A DNA stretch of 24,695 nt from an uncultured Clostridia bacterium. Its GTDB lineage: Bacteria > Bacillota > Clostridia > Oscillospirales > Acutalibacteraceae. Of the stretch, positions 7,949 to 16,438 are shown piece by piece (the stretch's first letter is position 1; every line of letters starts with the position of its first letter). The stretch spans positions 1 through 24,695 of the forward strand of contig CAMUZD010000003.1 of assembly GCA_947165115.1 (NCBI GenBank). The letters are read 5' to 3'. The notes beneath the pieces were generated by a model. That model did not search any database. It worked only from the letters and a program-made list of their open reading frames with translations, and had not been told where the DNA came from. The position numbers and the translations under genes were made by a program.

Positions 7949-10323
7949 ATGGCACAGTATGATTACAAAGCAATAGAAAAGAAATGGCAGAAATACTGGG
8001 AGGAGCATGAGACTTTCAAGACGGATGTCTGGGATTTTTCAAAGCCCAAATTCTACGCTCTTGATATGTTCCCCTATCCTTCGGGCGTAGGCCTTCACGC
8101 GGGCCATCCCGAGGGCTATACGGCCACAGACATCGTCTCCCGTATGAAGAGAATGCAGGGCTACAACGTTCTTCATCCGGTCACAATCCCAACGGCTTCA
8201 CGCAGGATAATATCCAGACCTTCTCAAAGCAGCTCAGGGAGCTCGGCTTTGACTATGACTGGTCCAAGATGATTGCGACCTCCGATCCCTCCTACTATAA
8301 GTGGACTCAGTGGATTTTCAAGCAGCTCTATCTCAAGGGCTACGCGAAGCTTGTCGATATCCCCGTAAACTGGTGCGAGGAGCTCGGCACGGTGCTTGCC
8401 AACGATGAGGTTATCGACGGCAAGAGCGAGCGCGGCGGCTACCCTGTAGTGCGCAAGAATATGAAGCAGTGGGTCATCGACCAGGCCGCATTCGCCGAGG
8501 AGCTTCTCGAAGGCCTCGAGGAGATTGACTGGCCCGAATCCACCAAGGATATGCAGCGCCACTGGATCGGCAAGAGCACGGGCGTCGAGGTTGATTTCGA
8601 CGTTGTCGGCGGCGGAAAATTCTCGATTTACACAACCTGTATAGAAACTATCTACGGCATTACCTTTATGGTTCTCGCGCCGGACGGCGATCTCGTTCAG
8701 CAGCTTATGCCCCGCATCGAGAATCAGGATGAGGTCAAGGCATATATAGAAGAGACAATCAAGAAGACCGATATGGACCGCACAGAGCTCAACAAGACCA
8801 AGAGCGGCTGCTGTCTCAAAGGCATATCGGCAATAAACCCCGTAAACGGCAGGGAAGTTCCCGTATTTATCGGCGACTTCGTTCTCGCGAGCTACGGCAC
8901 CGGCGCCGTTATGGCGGTTCCGAGCCACGACCAGCGCGACTTTGAATACGCCGTCGTTCACAATATCCCGATGATTCAGGTTATTGACGGCGCAGATGTT
9001 TCCGAACACGCTTTTGAAAAAGGCGACTATCTCGGCAAGGGCTGCAAGCTTATGAATTCCGAAGAATTCACGGGCATGACCGTCGAGGAAGCGAAGGAAG
9101 CAATCACCGTTAAGCTTGAGAATATGGGCGTCGCAAGGCGCAAGACGAACTATCATTTCCGCGAGTGGATATTCGCCCGCCAGCGCTACTGGGGCGAGCC
9201 CGTTCCCGTCTATTATACCGATGACGGTGAGATTCACGTGCTCGATGACGATGAGCTGCCGCTTGTCCTGCCCGAGCTTGATGACTACAAGGGCAGAAAC
9301 GGACAGGCTCCTCTCGAAAACGCGGAGGAATGGAAATATATCGAGAAAAACGGCGTTAAGGGCAAGCGCGAAACCTCGACAATGCCGGGTTCGGCAGGCT
9401 CGAGCTGGTATTATATGCGCTATATCGATCCGCAGAATGACAAGGCAATCGGCGACCCCGAGCTTCTCAAACACTGGCTGCCCGTTGACCTCTATATCGG
9501 CGGACCGGAGCACGCCGTAGGCCATCTTATTTATTCGCGAATCTGGAACAGATTCCTTTATAATCAAGGCATTTCGCCGGTCAAAGAGCCCTTTGCGAAG
9601 CTCGTTCACCAGGGCATGATTCTCGGCGCGAACGGCATCAAGATGGGCAAGCGTTTCCCCGAATTCGTGGTCAACCCCTCTGATATCGTGCGCGATTACG
9701 GCGCTGATACCCTGCGTCTCTATGAGATGTTCATGGGCCCGATCGAAGCGTCAAAACCCTGGAGCAATCAGGGCGTTGAGGGCGCGAAGAGATTCCTCAC
9801 CCGCGTGTGGACCTTCTTTACCGACGAAGCGAATTACAGCGAAGAGAAACGCGCAGAGCTCGAGAAGGTGTACAATGGAACGGTCCGCAAGGTCACCAAG
9901 GATTTCGAGGCTCTCGCTTTCAATACAGCTATCAGCCAGATGATGATATTTGTAAACTCCGTCTATAAGGCGGGCTCCTGCCCGAAGGAATTCGCCGAAG
10001 GTCTCATCAAGCTTCTTTCTCCGATAAGCCCGCATATCTGCGAGGAAATCTGGCAGATTCTCGGCCACGATGATACGATCGCTTTTGAGAGCTGGCCGAC
10101 CTGGGACGAGGCAAAGTGTGTTGATGACGAGGTTGAGATTGCAGTTCAGATAAACGGCAAGGTCAAGGAGCGCCTTATGATTCCCGCAGAAGCGTCGAAT
10201 GAGGAGGCAATTTCCGCCGCGAAAGCAGAGCCGGTTATCGCAAAAGCGCTTGAAGGAATGCAGATTGTCAAGGAGCTTTATGTAAAAGGCCGCCTTGTAA
10301 ATATTGTGGTAAAACCTCAGTGA
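7949..10323 (+). pseudogene. leuS: Leucyl-tRNA synthetase, reading frame broken by a ~52-base internal deletion
   Basis: This is a class I synthetase that charges tRNA-Leu; it includes the editing domain. The first frame (7949-8179) carries the start, WQKYWEEHETF, the HIGH-equivalent MFPYPSGVGLHAGHPEGYT and MQGYNVLHP. After CCG at 8177-8179 the sequence jumps to HNPNGFTQDNIQTF in another frame, which then runs to 10323 with YKWTQWIF, PVNWCEELGTVLANDEVIDG, WPESTKDMQRHWIG and YGADTLRLYEMFMGP. The universally conserved GWDAFGLPAE block and its flanks (18 residues) are absent, which equals a 52-base loss. As written, the first frame ends at 8272. Loss of an essential gene is unlikely, so an assembly error is probable. 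The KMSKS loop reads KMGKRFPEF. GGAGGAG at 7931-7937 is the ribosome site. It is the last gene of the 4872 operon. Confidence 0.93.
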
Positions 10324-10353
10324 AGCGGCAATTCTTTTAATGAAAAATAACAA

Positions 10354-10383
10354 TTGACTTTTTTCGGCGTCATATAGTATAAT
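10354..10383 (+). promoter_or_regulatory. rpsU promoter
   Basis: TTGACT (10354-10359), an 18-base spacer and TATAAT (10378-10383) lie 55 bases upstream of the rpsU start. This allows S21 to be made independently of leuS; I see no terminator between leuS and rpsU, so readthrough is also possible. Confidence 0.8.
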
Positions 10384-10438
10384 ATAGCGAAAGTTACAGA
10401 CAAGTCCCTTGTTTGGATATGTGAAGGGAGTGAATATA

Positions 10439-10615
10439 GTGAGCACAGTAAAAGTTAAAGAAGGCGAATCCCTCGAGAGCGCACTCAGAAGATTCAAGAG
10501 ACAGACTTCAAGAGACGGCGTTATTCAGGAAGTTCGTAAAAGAGAGCATTACGAGAAACCCTCTGTAAAGAGAAAACTCAAGTCAGAGGCAGCCCGTAAA
10601 CGTAAGCACAAATAA
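10439..10615 (+). CDS. rpsU: 30S ribosomal protein S21
   Basis: This is a 58-residue basic protein of the small ribosomal subunit that assists mRNA and initiator base-pairing. The sequence STVKVKEGESLESALRRFKRQ, REHYEKPSVKRKLKSEAARKRK is diagnostic. GTG 10439 is chosen because GAAGGGAG ends eight bases upstream and because it gives the usual Firmicutes length; an in-frame GTG at 10430 overlaps that site. It has its own promoter and terminator, as expected for a highly expressed single gene. In many Firmicutes it lies near yqeY or dnaG; here it follows leuS. Confidence 0.96.
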   Translation: MSTVKVKEGESLESALRRFKRQTSRDGVIQEVRKREHYEKPSVKRKLKSEAARKRKHK

Positions 10616-10634
10616 TTGTGTAAAACAAAAAGTA

Positions 10635-10668
10635 AGCACCTGCATTGTTGCAGGTGCTCTTTTCTTTT
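10635..10668. terminator. Bidirectional terminator between rpsU and the GDSL hydrolase gene
   Basis: A perfect ten-pair stem AGCACCTGCA/TGCAGGTGCT has a four-base loop. It is followed by CTTTTCTTTT on the plus strand, and by TACTTTTTGTTTT on the minus strand, so it can end both convergent transcripts. Confidence 0.93.
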
Positions 10669-10677
10669 AACACTTAA

Positions 10678-11544
10678 TCAGAAGGGCAGGATATCGGTTA
10701 TAAATGAAAACCAGCCTCTGATAACCGAAAGAATATGGAGTATTTCTCCGAATAAATTGAGGGGAGCGGCAAAAGCGGAGGGAACATTCGCGTCCACGCC
10801 TTCTGTCTTGATAACGGGCTCCGCCGTCTCTCCGAGGCCGAGCTCAACAAGCTTTTCGAGGACCGCTACCGCTATTTTTTTATTGCCTTCAACGCTCGGA
10901 TGAATTCCGTCTGAGGCAAAATCTTTGCCGGAATCGGTGAGCTTTGCCGCCACATCGACTATCTCTATTTCCCCTTTTTCGCTCTGATAGCGGCGGATTG
11001 CGTCGTTGAGCATATCAATCGATACCTGATACGCTTCGCCGATATATCCGGTCTGCGGATTATAGAGGGTCTGCATAAGTATAACGGCATCGGGGTTGAG
11101 CGAGCGGATGATTCCGATTATTTTGTCAAAATCATTATAGAATCCGTCGATAATGCTCTCCGCCTGCGAATTATCGTTCTTAACTATGAGGTTATAGAGA
11201 AGCGCGGGCAGATTGCCGAGCAGGAAATTATTGCCGCCGATTGAAATGCTGATAATATCCGCCTGCTTCACGTGAGCGCGTACGCTCTCATTTTCAAGGC
11301 GAGAGAGCAGATTCTGAGTCGTATGGCCGGGTATCGCGTCATTGGCGTAATCGTAGCCGTTTGTGTCGGCAACTATTCTGCCGTAGCAGGCTTCTCTCGA
11401 ATTGCGAAGGCCCGAGCCGAAGCCGATTGAATCGCCGAGCACGAGATAAAACGGTTTTTCTTCCTCGGCAGACGCTGCGATGCCCATAGTGCCGATAAGC
11501 ATAATAACGCAGAGAATAAGAGCGGTGATTTTTCTGAGTTTCAT
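10678..11544 (-). CDS. Secreted SGNH/GDSL-type hydrolase with amphipathic C-terminal tail
   Basis: This is a 288-residue exported esterase/lipase-type protein. A Sec signal peptide (residues 1-26, ending GIAASA) is followed by the SGNH blocks: GDSIGFGSG (nucleophile Ser39), the block II Gly in NDAIPGHTT, GGNN (103-106) and DGIHPS (Asp212, His215). After the catalytic domain a linker (about 240-258) leads to a hydrophobic tail ending VIRGWFSFITDILPF. In the tail polar residues recur every 3-4 positions, as in an amphipathic helix. ATG 11544 is supported by GAAAGGGG nine bases upstream; the longer frame to 11634 crosses the promoter. The target ester (lipid, glycan acetyl or peptidoglycan) is not evident. 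Confidence 0.92.
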   Translation of the reverse strand: MKLRKITALILCVIMLIGTMGIAASAEEEKPFYLVLGDSIGFGSGLRNSREACYGRIVADTNGYDYANDAIPGHTTQNLLSRLENESVRAHVKQADIISISIGGNNFLLGNLPALLYNLIVKNDNSQAESIIDGFYNDFDKIIGIIRSLNPDAVILMQTLYNPQTGYIGEAYQVSIDMLNDAIRRYQSEKGEIEIVDVAAKLTDSGKDFASDGIHPSVEGNKKIAVAVLEKLVELGLGETAEPVIKTEGVDANVPSAFAAPLNLFGEILHILSVIRGWFSFITDILPF

Positions 11545-11570
11545 AATTATTACCCCTTTCGTATACCTGA

Positions 11571-11599
11571 ATAATATCACAAAGCAATCATAAATACAA
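11571..11599 (-). promoter_or_regulatory. Promoter of the GDSL hydrolase gene
   Basis: On the minus strand TTGTAT (11594-11599), a 17-base spacer and TATTAT (11571-11576) lie 26 bases upstream of the ATG at 11544. Confidence 0.6.
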
Positions 11600-11602
11600 G
11601 CG

Positions 11603-11628
11603 GGCGGAGCCGATTTTACGGCTCCGCC
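11603..11628 (-). terminator. Hairpin after the alpha-galactosidase operon, probable terminator
   Basis: A perfect ten-pair stem GGCGGAGCCG/CGGCTCCGCC with a six-base loop lies 30 bases past the alpha-galactosidase stop and just before the next promoter. The following T-tract is weak on both strands (CGCTTGTATTT on the minus strand), so termination efficiency is uncertain. Confidence 0.6.
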
Positions 11629-11657
11629 TTTCACATGTTACATATAATTATAATCTG

Positions 11658-13736
11658 TTATTTCGCCCTGTATCTGACTATGACCGCCTTCGGAGTATCG
11701 GTGATATTCAGCATTATGCCGCCTGTCATAAGCTCTTTGCCCGTTTTTGTAATGATATCACCGGGCGAGTCAATGTCATAAACCTCATATTTTTTATCGG
11801 CGTCAAGGCAGTTGAAAATCAGATTGAATTCATCTTTTTTAACCTTTTCGCGCTTATAGATTACGGCCGCGCCTTCGTTTTCATCGCCGAACTGCATCGC
11901 GAGATACTTTGAAAAGTCCGTTCCGCCGAACTGCAGCGGGCAGTAATTGCGGGTCATAAACTGCGATATATCGGAATAAGCGGTATATTCGTCGGTCGGC
12001 TGATATACAGACTGATCTGTCAGAATTGCGCTTCTTGAGGCGTATTCGGAATGGAAATGGCGGTTAGTGCCCGTATATACAAACCAGAAAGAGAGCCCGC
12101 AGGTCATCGCCTGAGTCGCTTCAAGAACATCGGGTTTAAGGGCCCCGTTTTCATCACCGCAGTTATAGTCGCTTCTCCAGAGAGGCAGACTCCTGCGTGT
12201 CATTTCAATATCGAGACGCTTGCCGCCGCTTGCGCAGTTGTCGATTATCAGCCCGTCAACCGCTTCACAGAGAGCGTCAAGATATTTATAAAGATTTGCA
12301 ACATAATGATTCTCGCAGATACCCGTTCTTCCGCCGTAGAATTCCTTATCCGCCTTCTGCCAGTAGGAGAGGGGCGTAAAATTGAAATCCTGGCGATACA
12401 TCGAGACGCCGTTTGAAACAAGGGACTCAGCTATATAATCGGAAAGGAATTCGCAGGCATCGTTATTGCCGAGATTCCACATGATGTTGTCGCCGTCCTC
12501 AAAGGTCCAGCCGTCATGCTTTTTGCCCTCGTTACAGAGATACGTGCCCTCACGCACTCTCTCAGGCTCATACCAGAGCAGAAATTTCTTGCCTTTTGCC
12601 GCCATCGCGTCGGAAAGCGGTTTTAATCCGTCGGGGAAACGGCGCTTGTCGGGAATCCAGTTGCCGACTCCGTCATACCAGCCCTCGTTGTATTCATACC
12701 AGCCCGCGTCCATCCAGAAATAATCGGTCGCGTCCAGCACTGTATCATCAATGGAATTGACCTCTTCTATGAGCTCATCGCAGGTTTTGGTGTTGAATTC
12801 ATTTGCAATCACATAGCCGCTCAGGGTTGATATGCTCTCTGGATAAACGCAGTCTTTCTCCCATTTTCTGAAGGAATTGAAGCCCTTGAGAGCGTTTTTG
12901 CCGTCATAGAACGAGAGCGAAACCAGCGGTGAGCGGATTTCTTCGCCCGCATTGAGCGGAGCGTTGAAGAATTCCTGCTTTGCTCTGAAGCGCACACCCG
13001 TAAGGGTCTGTCGAAGGGAAGCAAACCATTGCCCCGTCCAGCCGACGGCCGCAATTATTCCGCATTTTGCGCCCTTGATATTGAAATAAGGAAGGAAGGA
13101 TTCGCTCCTGCCGCCGTTGGCATTGAACTTCATTTCGGTCGGGCAGACGGCCGATTTCATCAGCTCAAAATCATTCGCCGCGGGTTCGCTGCCCTTGCTG
13201 AAATAAAGTTCCGAAAGGCCCGTGTCGAATACGCAGTCCGCCGCGTAAAAGTCTTTTATTGCGCCCGAGAGCTCATTGCCGTTATTCTTTATGAAAACCG
13301 TCCACTCGCAGGCGGCGTAATCCTCATAGATTGTCGCCTCAACAGCTGCGGTTATTCCGCTGTTTTTGTGTTTCAGCGTGATATATGAAGTCTTGCCGTG
13401 CCTGTATTTTTCGCCGGCCGCACCCTCTTCGCCGATTGAGATTTCCCAGTCTTCGAGATTGTTCCTGAGCCGTTTTCCGCCGAGAGAAAAATCATATGCG
13501 GGATTTTCGGCGGTCAGGATATTCTCATCAAACCATTTGCGGCAGGCGGCTTTTTCTTCTGCGGTTACAGCGAGCTCTTTTGCGTCAATGCTGTCAAATG
13601 AAAAGTCGGTAACCGAAGTCAACTGAAGCGCCCCCCTGTCAACCCAGAATTTGAAATTCGAATCGTAGACCGAGAAAGAAGAAACAATCATCAGCAGCGT
13701 CTGAAGCAGGCACAGAGCCGATTTGAGATAAATCAT
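11658..13736 (-). CDS. GH36-type alpha-galactosidase
   Basis: This 692-residue glycoside hydrolase of clan GH-D is predicted to release alpha-galactosyl residues (raffinose-type sugars, galactomannan or glycoconjugates). A beta-rich N-terminal domain (about 1-300) precedes the barrel: YFWMDAGWY (339-347), the LLWYEPERV strand (386-394), YRQDF with probable nucleophile Asp450, and DNCASGGKRLDIEMTRRS followed by LWRSDY with probable acid/base Asp523. A C-terminal beta domain ends the protein. The first 22 residues are hydrophobic after one Lys and may act as a signal peptide, but the cleavage site is poor. AAGGTG lies five bases before the ATG and next to the cupin stop (nine-base gap), indicating one operon. 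Alpha-N-acetylgalactosaminidase activity is a possible alternative. Confidence 0.9.
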   Translation of the reverse strand: MIYLKSALCLLQTLLMIVSSFSVYDSNFKFWVDRGALQLTSVTDFSFDSIDAKELAVTAEEKAACRKWFDENILTAENPAYDFSLGGKRLRNNLEDWEISIGEEGAAGEKYRHGKTSYITLKHKNSGITAAVEATIYEDYAACEWTVFIKNNGNELSGAIKDFYAADCVFDTGLSELYFSKGSEPAANDFELMKSAVCPTEMKFNANGGRSESFLPYFNIKGAKCGIIAAVGWTGQWFASLRQTLTGVRFRAKQEFFNAPLNAGEEIRSPLVSLSFYDGKNALKGFNSFRKWEKDCVYPESISTLSGYVIANEFNTKTCDELIEEVNSIDDTVLDATDYFWMDAGWYEYNEGWYDGVGNWIPDKRRFPDGLKPLSDAMAAKGKKFLLWYEPERVREGTYLCNEGKKHDGWTFEDGDNIMWNLGNNDACEFLSDYIAESLVSNGVSMYRQDFNFTPLSYWQKADKEFYGGRTGICENHYVANLYKYLDALCEAVDGLIIDNCASGGKRLDIEMTRRSLPLWRSDYNCGDENGALKPDVLEATQAMTCGLSFWFVYTGTNRHFHSEYASRSAILTDQSVYQPTDEYTAYSDISQFMTRNYCPLQFGGTDFSKYLAMQFGDENEGAAVIYKREKVKKDEFNLIFNCLDADKKYEVYDIDSPGDIITKTGKELMTGGIMLNITDTPKAVIVRYRAK

Positions 13737-13745
13737 AAAATCACC

Positions 13746-14093
13746 TTACGCGTAGACTATAAGAGCAATTATATCAACCGTCTCGTCGGTGTTATTCCTG
13801 ATTGAATGGCTTGTTTCTGCGGGGCAGACAAGCACATCGCCGGGCTTCGCCTCAACAAGGACTCCGCCGTCATCATAGGTCGGGCAGCCGCGCTCGACCA
13901 CGAAAATCTCGCTGTCGCCCTCATGGACGTGCTCACCTATCGAGCAGCCAGGCTCAAGGGTGATTCTCGCGAAGAATCTGCCTTTGCCGAGCAGTTCTTC
14001 CTTACCGGTGAAATGCGTGATTTTGACAATGCCGTCGCCGCCGCGCATATTCTCTCTTTCTTCTTTTTTGCAGTCAGCAGATTTTATAACCAT
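13746..14093 (-). CDS. Cupin domain protein
   Basis: This is a 115-residue single-domain cupin. Motif 1 is seen as GEHVHEGDSEIFVVERG (His-x-His and Glu metal ligands) and motif 2 as GDVLVCPAETSHSIRN (third His). The fold suits a metal-dependent sugar or small-molecule enzyme, or a binding protein. The ATG has AAGGAGA eight bases upstream. The gene lies 27 bases after the phosphoesterase and nine before the alpha-galactosidase, so a role in handling the released sugar or its derivative is a reasonable but unproven guess. Confidence 0.88.
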   Translation of the reverse strand: MVIKSADCKKEERENMRGGDGIVKITHFTGKEELLGKGRFFARITLEPGCSIGEHVHEGDSEIFVVERGCPTYDDGGVLVEAKPGDVLVCPAETSHSIRNNTDETVDIIALIVYA

Positions 14094-14120
14094 AATTATA
14101 TCTCCTTGCTTGAAATGTAT

Positions 14121-15230
14121 TTATGCGAATAAATTCATAAAGAAACGGATTATCGGGCCTAAGAAGCTCAGCTCGAATTCCCAGAGGGACTGATTGTTCC
14201 TCTGCATATTCTTCGCTCCGGTAGCCGCCTGCATTTCGCTTTCATCCGCGGGGTTTATTCTCTCGACTGTATCCTCGCGGAAGAGACCGTCCTTTGTATA
14301 TTTGAGAATTACGAATTTATCGGCAAAGAATCTTATCGCGCCGAGCGTGAGAACATTTGTCGAAGTGTCGGTTTCGCTGTTTTCGGCGTAGCCGATGTAG
14401 CCGCAGTTTGTGTAGGTGAAATTGAGCGTCTCGTTCGTATAGCAGTCCTCGCCCGTCTTGTCGGGAAGGGGTATGCGGATGCTGTCGCCGGGGGCCATAT
14501 AATTCACCGAGCCGCCGATATAGTCATCGTGAGTGCCCGAATGATTATGGCCGAAGATAAAGATAATATCGAGCTTTTCGGCTGCCTTATTGAGAATATT
14601 GAATATATAAGAAGCATACATATTGTCGCCCGCGGAATTGCGGGTGGTATGGTGAAGCGGGACATGGGTCAGGATGATTACGGGGCGAAGATCGTCCGCC
14701 GAAATCATGGAGCTGAGCGCGGCGTCAAGCTTCTCCGCCGTCGTCTTGACTATATCTTCTTTTTTGCTGCTCTTGCTCTGCTTCCAGGGGAAATCATCCT
14801 CGTTCATAACGAAAAGCTGATAAGTTCCCATATCATACATACCGGTCGGATAGAATCCCGCGACCTTCTGATCGTGGTTTCCCTGTATGCAGATTATATC
14901 ATCGGGGTCTCCCTGCGGATAGGTGTTCACATAGTGTTCGCGGAGCTGAATCATGCCGGGGGTCGCGTAGTCGGCGAGAATCATCGTGTAGTCCCCGCCC
15001 ATGAGAAGCGAATCGGGCTGAGGCATGCCGTCATCCTTCATCACCTTCAGCACGTTGCCGAAGTTTTTATAAGCGCCTGTTCCGTATTGCTGGCAGTCCG
15101 AAAATGTGACGATATTCACATAAGCCTCTTCTGCAAACGCATCGCTGCCTGCAAAAGCCGTGAGCGCGAGCGCAATCAACAGCGAAACAATCAGTATAAT
15201 CGAGCTGATTTTAAGTATAATTCTTTTCAT
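14121..15230 (-). CDS. Secreted calcineurin-like metallophosphoesterase with amphipathic C-terminal tail
   Basis: This is a 369-residue exported phosphoesterase. The signal peptide spans about residues 1-33 (long hydrophobic core, AFA sites). Metal-binding blocks are FSDCQQYG (Asp45, Gln47 where His is usual), MGGDYT (Asp80), GNHD (117-120), ILTHVPLHH and FGHNHSGTH. The protein ends with FLGPIIRFFMNLFA, a hydrophobic amphipathic tail with no LPXTG signal. AGGAGGAA lies five bases before the ATG, and a TTGAAA/TATAAT promoter lies just upstream. It is first in an operon with a cupin and an alpha-galactosidase. The substrate (nucleotide, lipid phosphodiester or other) cannot be inferred. Confidence 0.92.
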   Translation of the reverse strand: MKRIILKISSIILIVSLLIALALTAFAGSDAFAEEAYVNIVTFSDCQQYGTGAYKNFGNVLKVMKDDGMPQPDSLLMGGDYTMILADYATPGMIQLREHYVNTYPQGDPDDIICIQGNHDQKVAGFYPTGMYDMGTYQLFVMNEDDFPWKQSKSSKKEDIVKTTAEKLDAALSSMISADDLRPVIILTHVPLHHTTRNSAGDNMYASYIFNILNKAAEKLDIIFIFGHNHSGTHDDYIGGSVNYMAPGDSIRIPLPDKTGEDCYTNETLNFTYTNCGYIGYAENSETDTSTNVLTLGAIRFFADKFVILKYTKDGLFREDTVERINPADESEMQAATGAKNMQRNNQSLWEFELSFLGPIIRFFMNLFA

Positions 15231-15259
15231 ATTGTTCCTCCTGAGTTTTGTATAACTAA

Positions 15260-15288
15260 ATTATATAATCAAAAGCGGCGGTTTTCAA
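15260..15288 (-). promoter_or_regulatory. Promoter of the phosphoesterase-cupin-alpha-galactosidase operon
   Basis: On the minus strand TTGAAA (15283-15288), a 17-base spacer and TATAAT (15260-15265) lie 29 bases upstream of the ATG. The spacer starts ACCGCCGCTT, very like the spacer of the lipoprotein promoter at 16391-16419. Confidence 0.8.
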
Positions 15289-15308
15289 TATCAAAATTCA
15301 GGTTTCAG

Positions 15309-15344
15309 AAATAAAAACAACCCTGTCCGCCTTAACGGACAGGG
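15309..15344 (-). terminator. Terminator of the 15355-16353 lipoprotein gene
   Basis: A nine-pair stem CCCTGTCCG/CGGACAGGG with a six-base loop is followed on the minus strand by TTGTTTTTATTT. It lies ten bases past the lipoprotein stop. Confidence 0.92.
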
Positions 15345-15354
15345 TAAGGTATGA

Positions 15355-16353
15355 TTATTCAGCGAGCCTGAAATTAGCGGTATAATACCAGGAATCGTAT
15401 TCGTATTCGGTGTGCCAGTCCTCCATTACCGCAAGGAGATTCGGCTTATCCGCTTCGTCTTCTCCGGTAAAATAAAGGGAGAGGCCGACCGATTCGCTTT
15501 CAAGCTCCCTGTTGTCTTCGCCGGTATAGTTTTTGGTATAGAGCAGAGAGTATTTATATGCGGTGGACTTGCCGTCTTTCTTCGCGATAATTTCATCCTT
15601 ATCGTTGACCGAGAGCTTATATGTTTCGCTTCCGCAGGTCAGACCGTTTTCGTCAATCGTTATGCTTCTGTCCGAATCGTCTTTCCACGTGCCGTAGAAT
15701 GATTCGAGATTGACCGGATTTGCCTTGACCGCCGCATCGATGCTGCCTTTGTCATCCATTTTATACATTATCTGAACAGCGGAATTGCTGTTGCTTGAAA
15801 ACGGATCGCGGTCTTCGACCACTTCAAAGTATAAAACGTCGCCTGAAATCTTATAAGCGGCGTAGGAAATCACCGGAGTTTCCGTAGGCTTTGCATCGGG
15901 ATCATCGGAATAAGAGAGCATTACCGAGTCATAGCAGATAATATCCAGGCCGCCGGCGGTAATGCAGGTGAACGCCATTTCGCTTTCATCCTTAGAGCCG
16001 TAGAAGTCTGTCTTGGTTTTTACAATACCGTCTGAAGCAAATGAATAAACTGCGCTGCCGTCCGCATTCGACCAGCTGCCGATAAGCGCGGGGTCGATTT
16101 TTCCGTCCGTAATATCGGCGTAAACGGAATACTTCTTATCGAGACCGAGCTCATCTGAAACGGCGTTGAGCTCAATAAGAAGATCTTTCAGATTCAGTTC
16201 CGTAGCTTTGACGGGGATATTTTCGTCTGAATCTCCGGAAGTGCTTTCTGCCTTTCCGGTTGTCTGCGCGGGTCCGGTTTCACTTTTGCCGCAGGCGGCG
16301 AAAACGCCGATGCAGATTGCGAGAGCGGCAAGAACAGCAATAATCTTTTTCAT
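15355..16353 (-). CDS. Lipoprotein with two lipocalin-like repeats, function unknown
   Basis: This is a 332-residue lipoprotein. The signal ends in the lipobox F18-A-A-C21, followed by a Ser/Thr/Gly-rich linker to about residue 45. The mature part looks like two copies of a beta-barrel unit: one starts LIGSWSNADGSAVYSFASDG, the other FYGTWKDDSDRSITIDENG. Each repeat opens with the G-T/S-W motif seen in lipocalin-like domains of Clostridia lipoproteins. ATG 16353 is preferred over longer frames, which cross the promoter. The ribosome site (GAAAGGA) is about 14 bases away, longer than ideal. Single-gene unit between a promoter and a terminator. No ligand can be proposed. Confidence 0.82.
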   Translation of the reverse strand: MKKIIAVLAALAICIGVFAACGKSETGPAQTTGKAESTSGDSDENIPVKATELNLKDLLIELNAVSDELGLDKKYSVYADITDGKIDPALIGSWSNADGSAVYSFASDGIVKTKTDFYGSKDESEMAFTCITAGGLDIICYDSVMLSYSDDPDAKPTETPVISYAAYKISGDVLYFEVVEDRDPFSSNSNSAVQIMYKMDDKGSIDAAVKANPVNLESFYGTWKDDSDRSITIDENGLTCGSETYKLSVNDKDEIIAKKDGKSTAYKYSLLYTKNYTGEDNRELESESVGLSLYFTGEDEADKPNLLAVMEDWHTEYEYDSWYYTANFRLAE

Positions 16354-16390
16354 TATATTATTTAGTTTTCCTTTCTTATTTGATGAATAA

Positions 16391-16419
16391 AATATATCAC
16401 ATATAAGCGGCGTTTTCAA
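16391..16419 (-). promoter_or_regulatory. Promoter of the lipoprotein gene
   Basis: On the minus strand TTGAAA (16414-16419), a 17-base spacer starting ACGCCGCTT and TATATT (16391-16396) lie 37 bases upstream of the ATG. It is back to back with the aldo/keto reductase promoter; the two -35 boxes are 19 bases apart. Confidence 0.75.
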
Positions 16420-16438
16420 GCGTATTTGTATGCATTTG

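Noticed and set aside
7918..7950. T-box leader before leuS
   Set aside because: Only 29 bases separate rsfS and leuS, far too few for a T-box.
8224..9609. 461-codon open frame on the minus strand
   Set aside because: It is antisense to leuS, has no ribosome site or recognisable domain, and results from codon bias in the synthetase gene.
14529..15314. 261-codon open frame on the plus strand
   Set aside because: It is antisense to the phosphoesterase and runs into the promoter and terminator between genes.
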